Shown here one piece after another: positions 56,896 through 64,000 of a stretch of DNA of 64,000 bases; the stretch's first letter is position 1; every line of letters starts with the position of its first letter. The notes under the pieces were generated by a model. That model did no database searches and was not told where the DNA came from. It saw only the letters and a list, made by a program, of their open reading frames with translations. The translations under genes were made by a program, and so were the position numbers. The DNA is from Candolleomyces eurysporus (taxonomy: Eukaryota > Basidiomycota > Agaricomycetes > Agaricales > Psathyrellaceae), in the NCBI GenBank assembly GCA_027579435.1, contig JANBPK010000844.1, positions 1 to 64,000 on the forward strand, written 5' to 3'.

Positions 56896-57123
56896 CTAAA
56901 GTTTTCTCCTACTCGAATTGCACTTGAACATCGAGAAGGCAGTCAATACGAGACCAAACCTTCCGGAAAGGGGATGTGGACATGAAGGAAGCGCAGAAAA
57001 GCAAATATGTGCAGCATTGGCTCTGGAATCCAGGTAAACTTTTGTGATCAAGGATACAGAACAGCTACATGCAGTCGAGTACCTCAACAGGTTCTCGACT
57101 TGGTCATCTCCAGCGCCAGACAT
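56896..57123 (-). CDS. Chimeric ORF: RPS12 start fused to RPS12 3' flank
   Basis: A 75-codon open frame beginning at the former RPS12 ATG and preceded by an RPS12-type promoter copy. After about 14 codons of RPS12-like leader (MSGAGDDQVEN) the deletion joint brings in what is 3' untranslated sequence in the parent gene, here read through as LVLTAF-like hydrophobic and Cys/Ser-rich sequence to a TAG. It cannot act in the ribosome. Whether it is expressed is unknown; the sister copy in block B is stopped after seven codons. Confidence 0.35.
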   Translation of the reverse strand: MSGAGDDQVENLLRYSTACSCSVSLITKVYLDSRANAAHICFSALPSCPHPLSGRFGLVLTAFSMFKCNSSRRKL

Positions 57124-57249
57124 CCTGTTCTAAATCAACACCGGATTGCTTTGCCACCGATAATCCACTCACCCGAATGATTTGAATCTACAGAATTATC
57201 TGAATGTGTTCGTCCGCTATTATCGTTGATGCTAAAGAAAATTGAGGTT

Positions 57250-57550
57250 TGAGTGGGAGGCAGTATAAGTCTCCGATCGGCAACTCCCATGCGTCAGTCA
57301 CGAGCTCATCGACGCGTCATCTGAAAGCTCGTGGACATCGCCGACCATTTGGTGCCCATTCTTCGCGAACGCTAATAGCCAATAATACAGAGTTTGACCT
57401 TTCTACACATTCATGACCGCTCAGAATGTATAGCTATGATTGTTGCATGACGAGAACCAAGGCTCACGCTCCTCGTCTAGCTCATTCGGAGGCCATCTCA
57501 GGCTGGGGCGTCACCTGGACGGTTGAGGGCACCCCATCGTGCTGCAATAC
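57250..57550 (+). pseudogene. SKI8 5'-end relic, block C
   Basis: Plus strand, matches SKI8 promoter and exon 2 start (GCGTCATCTGAAAGCTCGTG, later TCATTCGGAGGCCATCT) with an insertion in WGVAW. It ends at the same joint to the kinase-upstream module as block B. Confidence 0.75.
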
Positions 57551-57554
57551 CCCA

Positions 57555-58035
57555 ACCGCCCTCACTCGCTAGCAACTAAATTCAGGCTCTTCGCCACTCT
57601 TGGCTCTCCATCGTTGGTCCAGGAAGAACGAGCAGTGGAAGAATGAAGAAAACACTCTGCCTTCCCCCTCCGCATACCCTGCCTCGCCCCTTACAACTCA
57701 TTCGCAACTTGCCTCGACTACCATTCCCTTCTCGGCCCACATCTATCTACCCATTCCCGAAATTCAGTCAGGGAACTATCCTCACAGGTCGCTCCTGTAA
57801 CACTATGAGTCCCAGCTATGTACGCGAGCGTTAGCAGCGCCAAAGCCGTCCGCCCTTGGATCGTTCTCTGGTGTCCGCTTACAACCCATTCAGTCCCCTC
57901 TAAACCTGGAAAGGGTGGCCCCCTCGACAGGATCGAGGAGCAGCAGAGTAGCACCTCGTGATTGTCCTCTAGTTTGGCCAGAACGACCCGTCGCGCTGGT
58001 GCCTCCTCGTCGAAAGCGACGAAAGACCCTAGGCT
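57555..58035 (+). pseudogene. TB2/DP1 tail relic, block C
   Basis: Kinase-upstream module, then the TB2 tail exon with a larger deletion than in block B. The end has lost one base, so the stop is gone (GACCCTAGG). Confidence 0.75.
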
Positions 58036-60090
58036 CACTCGCTTAGCGCCATCACCCACGTTTTCGAGTTTCTTCTCCCGCTCTACGATTGTGCTCTGCC
58101 TAGTTTCCTTTCTTTATCACGAATCATATCCACGAGTCGGACACTATCCACACTGCTACCTAGATACAAGTGCATATACATAACATACTCATTTGATCTC
58201 TAACGCATGGCCACTGTTTCCGGCATTTCATCATACTATTTTGTTGCGAGTCGTTGAGCGTTACCATTGTTTGGGCCCGCTGTCAATTTATTTATTTAAT
58301 ATTTATTCGCTCATTCATTTGGATACCTCTGAGGATTGTTGTTCCCCAAAAATGCTGAAACCACGTTTTGTCCCTGCACGACGTAGATGGCATATGCTGC
58401 CACGCCCGGCAGTGCGCCGATCGCCAACGGATCAGGTGGTGTGGCAGAACTAAGCGACTGTTGAATGTACTAAATGTACGTTACTGCTCTCGGTCGCACG
58501 TCGACTTCTCACTGACTTTTTGTCCATTTCCAAGTCTTAGACTATGAACACGTTATGGTTCAAGCGCGTTTTGGTTGCTTAGCAATCCGGGAGTAGGGCT
58601 CTCTTCAACGCGCTCGACGCCTGCTCTTCATGTGAAAGCGGACGAGGGCGGATATTCTGAATCAAGTAGAGATACGGATTGATCCTACGGGATCTAATCA
58701 ACCGGCCTCCCCGACTAACCCGGCAAGGGGTAGTCGGACACGGAGGTTTACACCTACACGATACGGTGCGTTTCCATCTATGACTTTTTGGATGATTTTG
58801 ATTTTGGAGTTTCCCGTAATCTCCATGCCGAGCAGGGAAGGAAAGAGCAAGGATTCAAAGTTATCATGGTGTTTCAGCCCCAAAAGCTCCCATCGCTATT
58901 CAATGAGACAGCTATTGTAACCGAGTACTTGGTGGCTATTTGGTTCGACTCGTCGCCTGTCGTTATCATTTCGGACCGAGTCTACTCCACAGTCCACTCT
59001 AGTCCATTGCGGAAGGGGTCAGTTACCGATAAGCAGCGACTCATGATCACTCAAGCGCTTTTTGACCTTACCGCGTGAGTGCCCTTCTGTCCGTCGGCAT
59101 TCTACAACACTTCTACAACGCGCCGCTGCGTTCAAAGACATTTTCAAGGTCACATCCGAACCGAAATAGCTTTAGAATTTGATCACCGGTCGCAGGCCCA
59201 CTCAAAAATATTGACCTCTAAACTTCGGAACGTCCGGCAAGGCCTTTTCATCACAGCGACGCCCACACAGCAGTTTGCGCAAATAGATAGTGCTTGATTA
59301 GGGATTCAGCGGCTTGCTGGCCTCTTAATTACCGCAACACAAGTAATCGCACCGGCTCATGTGTATGGTAGATCGCCGACGGTCTGAATAAGAGATGGGG
59401 CCATATTTGCGATACTACCTCCGGCCTCCGTGCTGTGTGGTTCCGGCGGGTGAACGTGTTTGCAGCGATGCAGTTTTCTTTTGTTCGAGCACGATTGTGC
59501 TCTGGAACATCGTGTCTGAGCTCTTGCACGCCTTTGCTCCAGAAATCCGGAATCAGAACGTGATGTCGTAAATAAATAAATGCTTTTACCTTCCGTATTG
59601 CTCGAGATCCATGTGAAGAGGTTGGACACGTTATGTCAACGCATGTGAGTCTATGTCCCTGTTCTCTTCACAGTAACAATAAGCTAGCCGTGTTAATACC
59701 TGTGCACCCATGGGAATGGGTGCGGGAGTAGGCTAAACGCCAACTCGAATAATATCGACACGTATTGCCAGATTCGTTCTAGCCACCAGACCCGAAACTG
59801 ATTAGGCATGCATGTGAACGAAGGCTGGAAGCGCCAGGCCGCCGGTGACCCATTGGTTCACCCACTGGTCCGATGAACAGTACGCTAATGGCCTTGCTTA
59901 GAGTGTAGCTGTCATCCGGTCTGCCATCTCGATATGGAGAAACGGTGGAGCACCGATTGTTGCGACGCTATACATGTCGTCCGGTCATCTATCGACCGGC
60001 GCTAAGTAGCTCTGACATTATGCGTTGTGGGTGGGAAGCAGACTTTCTCCATTGCGACAAAACAGTAGCCTTTATCGGAGAATATGGCGG
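58036..60090. repeat. Copies of the 20.2-21.4 kb segment and unit R, block C
   Basis: Inverted copy of region A 18.65-21.4 kb, collinear with 38.7-41.2 kb. The frame 58788-59078 (+) is open for 96 codons (KVIMVFQPQKLPSLFNETAI); a shorter, partly matching frame exists in the parent copy, but no family is recognised. Confidence 0.6.
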
Positions 60091-60909
60091 CATAGCTTCA
60101 CTTTGTTGACTTGCCCCACGTTCCAACGCATCGAACTCTCCGCCCTTTTGTCAATAATCCAATTTGGCCTTCGGAGGAGTTTTGTACTGCAGAGTCTCGG
60201 CTGGCAGGAAATACTATAGAATGGATGTAAACTACAAATATTCTCTCATGAAAGTACGAGGCTCTGCATAGCTGCTTACGTTTGGAGAAGGAGGAGCGCG
60301 GAGAGAGGGGACAGGCTGTATTAAAATAAAATGATATCTTCTCTCTCAAAAAATACTGGAATCAATATTCTCTGTAAAAATACATTATGGCCTCGCGATC
60401 CCTTCGTCCTGAGGCTTCTTACTCTGAAGGGACTGAAATTGGATGGAGTTTCGTCCGCATATTGGGGACCGAGCGCTAATAAAAGCCGGCTGTGATTCGT
60501 GAGACCGGGGATTACATCATTTGTTTCCCATTTCACTGTCATCTAGATTCTTGTGTGCTCGTTCAACCATGAGGTAAAGACAAAGAACACAAACGGAAGT
60601 TCAAACGCACGGCGCCAGAGTCAGCAATTCCCAGNAAAAAAAGGAAGTCGTTTCCTCTCTGTGCTAACTCGCGGATGTAGAGATCTATCTGCCAAATTCA
60701 TGAACCCATTCTCTGGGTTATTGAATTGTGGGCGTCTGTCACTAATCTTCCTCCACAGCACAGGTTCTCTCTTTCTTCTTTCAAGCTGCAACGCGGCCAG
60801 GCGTGTATATATATATGATGTACTCAAAAGGACTCCCTCCACCAACAACAAACCCCCCGCCTTCACTCACTCCCTCCACTCGCTCCCTCCGCTCGCACCT
60901 TCTCTCTCA

Positions 60910-61915
60910 ATGGTCAGAAACTACACTCCCAACGTCGGGCGTGCACATCCCAACCGATCACGTTCACAACCCTCCGTGGACCTGGAGCCGAAGCGGAAGA
61001 AGAAGAGACAAAACAATGAGGAGAGCACTGGCAGAAAGCCACCGAAGAACATGGCCATTGCTCAAGCCCGAAAGGTACGTGGATTTGTCGATGGATACGA
61101 ATCTGCCCAATGGTCTCTAACTTGGCTTGCTTGTGTAGATCCTAGCGAAGAAGGATTTATGGGGCTATCGTATTCTCCGAAATGGCTTCGATCCCGAGGT
61201 CATTGCAGGAGCCCCTCCGGCGGCATCTGTAATAGATTTTGCCTCCGGGCCCGAGGGCGAATCGTACGCCATGTCTATGGACCATGCCCTCTGTCACAAA
61301 TCGTTGGTGCCAGACGACCTTGTCGCGAACCGGAAGCCCAAATACATCTCGCAGGCTATGGCCCATACGACCATGGGAGCACCCATCCCCCAAGCGAACC
61401 CAGGGAGTAACCAATATATGTTCCCAAACCTTCTTTTTTCATCCGACCTTCCACCGAATCCCCCAGTCCCGGCTTTCGAAGTCGAGCAATTACTCTATCC
61501 AGGAACGCCATTCGCGCAGATCAGCCGCCCTCCTCAACCTTCGGAGTTTGGGTCCGAGTCGACCGATTCCTTCCACGTAGGCAGCGAGACTGACAGTCCC
61601 GCTACCTTTGACGTTCCTGCGTCGTGTGGCGATATGTCGCGCGTCCCTATGGAGCAAATGTCGTTATCTCAGATGGCCCTCGCTGGTCCGTCTACGCTCA
61701 ACGTCCCCCAGTTCCAGGATGATTGGTCGGCTAATTACGCCATTACCGCATCCTTCCAAAACTTCGGGCCTCAGACTCCCGCCCCATTCCCGTTTGATCT
61801 TTCGAACTCGGGCAGTGTCCCGACACTGACTACCATGTTCAACTGCCCCACGGCTAGGCCTTATCCTGAGGGGCCTTATCCCGGGACAAACGCGATGGCT
61901 TCCCAGAATTTCTAG
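60910..61915 (+). CDS. BSP family protein, copy 3, complete
   Basis: Two exons (60910-61074, 61139-61915) join in phase 0 to 313 residues. N-terminus MVRNYTPNVGRAH, basic EPKRKKKRQNNEE, then AQARK-ILAKKDLWGYRILRNG, GESYAMSMDHALCHKSLVPD and a long Pro/Ser/Gln tail (LLYPGTPFAQISRPPQPSEF) ending AMASQNF. This is the full-length layout: it still has the stretch lost from copy 2, and that stretch aligns with LFPGTPFTSLSHSPEPSEY of the region A gene. All three intact genes therefore keep one reading frame and one intron position. Upstream at about 60806 is a TATATATATA run. Confidence 0.78.
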
Positions 61916-62143
61916 ATCCCCCCTCCCATCTCCCCTCCTCCGCCTTCTATAAATATCGGTTCTGAGTCTTTTATTACACTCATTCCCTTGGGATTTCCGG
62001 ATTTCGGCGTTTCTCTTCTCTCACACATTATGCAGAGTTCATCCCTGATACCAATGTGCAATTTCTGTTTTCTGTAGCAATAGGGATCAAAATTATTTAT
62101 TTCGACGTCACCAACCATGTACGTTTACGGTAATACTTCACTA

Positions 62144-62398
62144 CAGTCGTTTGCATAACAATCTGCGCGATTTTTTCTCTCCTCTCGTCGTTTGATAGGT
62201 TGATGTGACCAGTAATGAGTAATGTCATGCTTGCTAGTGCTTGTGCTTCGAGGGCGTACGATGCAGAGTTGGTATGACGTATATGAATATTTGCTAAATA
62301 TGAGATCCGGTGACTAGATACCACCGCATTTGGTGTGTGACCCGGCTAGCTTGCGCGCTCNAAAAATCGAATCGCGCAGATTGTTATGCAAACGACTG
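62144..62398. mobile_element. Mariner-like MITE, 255 bp
   Basis: Perfect 29-bp terminal inverted repeats (left end CAGTCGTTTGCATAACAATC..., right end its inverse complement), flanked by TA on both sides (62142-62143 and 62399-62400). The sister sequence after BSP copy 2 has the uninterrupted site (CTTCACTAATATG at about 44993), with a single TA. CAGT ends and TA duplication are typical of Tc1/mariner. The interior has no coding capacity. One unresolved base at 62361 is inside. Confidence 0.9.
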
Positions 62399-62559
62399 TA
62401 ATATGTTGGACCTTGAAGCTTGAAGTGTGACACTGAGACTGCAATCCAATTTCAGCCGATCTAGATTCTAGAGGGTTCAGGCTTAGTGGGGACGACGTGG
62501 CTGCGGTGGTCCTGGTCTCACCGGGATCATGAACGTGACATTACCCAAACAATGGCCGC

Positions 62560-62900
62560 TCCTAATTTCTTTCCAAACAGGTCTGCTCACCGCTATATCC
62601 GGGACGGCAGGCACATTGCTGAACGCCTCATATCGTGCCCAAAACCAAGGCAAGTGAATTGCAGTAAAGATTTCGATTCAAAGCTAAGCAACGTCATGGT
62701 CCGATCCTACAGCCTCCGCGCTATAATTTGGATAAATGGGATGAAGCCGTGCTAGAAAGGGACCTCAGATTAACAGGCCGCCAGCGCGGTCAGAGTGTTT
62801 GTGTATTTTCTCCTTTTTAGCATCTGAGAACGCTGGGGAAGACTAACGGCGTGCTTCTTTCTCTTTCTATACAGATAAGCCTCATTGCACCGCCATGTAG
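62560..62900 (+). pseudogene. NDUFA1 relic, block C
   Basis: Exons 2-3 of NDUFA1 are present (LDKWDEAVLERDLRLTG), the first exon is missing, and the last exon ends at PP where it is joined to an H-family C-terminal fragment (GTAGGCGAGGAGCAGC). Confidence 0.8.
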
Positions 62901-63478
62901 GCGAGGAGCAGCTCTGTAGGGTTGATCCAGCGAAAACAAAAGGCTGGAGGTTAGCAGTGGTTCGAACACTCCACTATATCATCCTTGGTCGTGGAGATAC
63001 CCTGTCGGACGTCAGATTTCCCAGTCGTTTGGAGCGTTAGACTCCTACACGGAGCGATATATGAAGGCTGCGAGTCAAATTTCTGTCTCCTGGGCTACTT
63101 TCGTCGGTTTCTTTGTCCTCACTCCTCTACCATTTCATCTTTTTTGTGTCAAAACTTCTGCAATATGACCAAAGTTGGGATAGGCTCTGAGCCGCGACCC
63201 TGTGATTAACTTTGATCCACCCTCTCGTCTCGTTAGGTTCGATTTCATAGACCTGTGACAGGTCCATTTATGAGGTCTTCTTCATGTCACTCAAAGACCT
63301 CATGGAAGGACTGTTATGGGTTCATCAATTCCAGCCGTGACTGTAGGAGGAAGATTGTGGACAAGCCCAACCCCGACGCACCTCACTGCCCCGCTCCATC
63401 GTGAGTGTTTTCATGTCCCCAGTCTGATAATATTCCGACAACCCACACTATCCTACCACTTTACCAAAGGTGATCTCA
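62901..63478. other. H-family tail, tRNA-like copy and upstream of the last gene
   Basis: Carries an H-family C-terminal scrap, the second tRNA-like copy (about 63018-63082), and a GATTGTGGACAAGCCCAACC segment (63350-63400) shared with 49594-49650. The shared segment ends at a GTGAGTG donor-like site, so it may be an upstream exon of the last gene. Confidence 0.4.
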
Positions 63479-64000
63479 ATGCCGGACCATCCTACTCCAC
63501 CGCTGCGTCCTACCTCGCCGGCCCAGCCTACCCCACCTATCCCATCGCCGCATCCTACAAATCCTACGGTAATCATGGCGTCTCACAATCAGCACATACA
63601 TGATTGCACCAAGGCACTTCGCGATCAGCTGAAAACCCCCTTTATCCTTCTCGGTGGGGCTGCTATTGTCACCCTTGGCAGTCGACGCAGTACATCGGAT
63701 GTCGACATCCTTGTCCCCAAAGATATAGTTCTGGATAACCTTCGCAAGGCTATCCTGAGGATACCTGGATTCCGTGTCATCGACCGTGATCTCACCTTCT
63801 CGAATGGAGACCACGAATGCACCCTCGACATACTCACCACCGCCACTTTTGCCGGCGACCAATTCGCCTACGAGGATATGAACCCGTTCACCGATTTACA
63901 ATCCGGCGCCAAGCTGCTTCGCCTTGACTTTGCTTTGGCCGTCAAACTGCTGTGTTTGTGGTCGCGAACCGAGGACGAGAAAGGCGACCTCAAACGGGGC
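63479..64000 (+). CDS. Nucleotidyltransferase-like protein, 5' part (runs off the window)
   Basis: Open from the ATG at 63479 to the last base (174 codons), so the 3' end is missing. A Pro/Thr-rich leader of about 30 residues (PTPPLRPTSPAQPTPPIPSP) is followed by an alternative ATG (63575) and then FILLGGAAIVTLGSRRSTSD plus VDILVPK. GG followed at about ten residues by S-T-S-D-V-D is the hallmark of the minimal nucleotidyltransferase fold (Gly-Gly, Asp-x-Asp). Downstream, ECTLDILT could give the third acidic residue. Members transfer nucleotides to RNA, proteins or drugs; the substrate here is unknown. Similar proteins with unknown roles are found in Agaricomycetes. Confidence 0.65.
   Translation, partial: MPDHPTPPLRPTSPAQPTPPIPSPHPTNPTVIMASHNQHIHDCTKALRDQLKTPFILLGGAAIVTLGSRRSTSDVDILVPKDIVLDNLRKAILRIPGFRVIDRDLTFSNGDHECTLDILTTATFAGDQFAYEDMNPFTDLQSGAKLLRLDFALAVKLLCLWSRTEDEKGDLKRG

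Noticed and set aside
28000..63000. Repeat-induced point mutation as the cause of decay
   Set aside because: Differences between copies that I checked are mixed transitions, indels and clean deletions rather than a one-sided C-to-T pattern. A full substitution count was not possible here.

Overview
The window reads as intron-rich fungal nuclear DNA, most likely from a mushroom-forming basidiomycete (Agaricomycotina). The evidence is short GT-AG introns of about 50-70 bp, several per gene, a WW-domain protein of the kind common in Agaricomycetes, a small protein-kinase expansion, and nuclear complex I genes. I cannot name a genus. No RNA gene, CRISPR array or bacterial feature is supported, apart from one degenerate tRNA-like motif.

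Region A (1-23.3 kb) is ordinary gene-dense chromosome. In order it holds: the 3' part of an acidic protein gene, a WW-domain protein, SKI8/WDR61 (-), ribosomal protein eS12 (+), complex I assembly factor NDUFAF3 (+), a small acidic-tailed protein (-), complex I subunit NDUFA8 (+), lipoate-protein ligase LIPT1/AIM22 (+), complex I subunit NDUFA1 (-), a basic/Ser-Pro-rich presumed nuclear protein here called 'BSP' (-), and a TB2/DP1/HVA22 membrane protein (-). Gene models were rebuilt exon by exon and most close in frame. Four of these genes serve mitochondrial complex I or lipoylation.

Region B/C (about 25-63 kb) is an accessory, duplicated region. It is made largely of decaying copies of region A in inverted orientation, circularly permuted and repeated: block B about 31.5-46.6 kb, block C about 50.9-63 kb, plus scraps at 26-31 kb. 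Each block runs LIPT1', NDUFA8', NDUFAF3', RPS12', SKI8', TB2', the 18.6-21 kb unit, BSP copy, NDUFA1'. The housekeeping copies are broken by internal deletions and stops. Blocks B and C share the same deletion junctions, so they descend from one already rearranged copy. In contrast, two protein kinase genes (29.0 and 32.7 kb) and two extra BSP paralogues (43.95 and 60.9 kb) keep complete open gene models. The block therefore appears to keep kinases and BSP genes while the rest decays.

Three terminal-inverted-repeat elements sit in the duplicated region. One is a 419-bp hAT-like element with an 8-bp target duplication and one a 255-bp mariner-like element with a TA duplication; both have a paralogous empty site elsewhere in the window. 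The third is a 669-bp element at a rearrangement joint. A second family (here 'H'), with two diverged members and several tails, is interspersed. The window ends inside an open reading frame with a nucleotidyltransferase-like GG...STSDVD motif.
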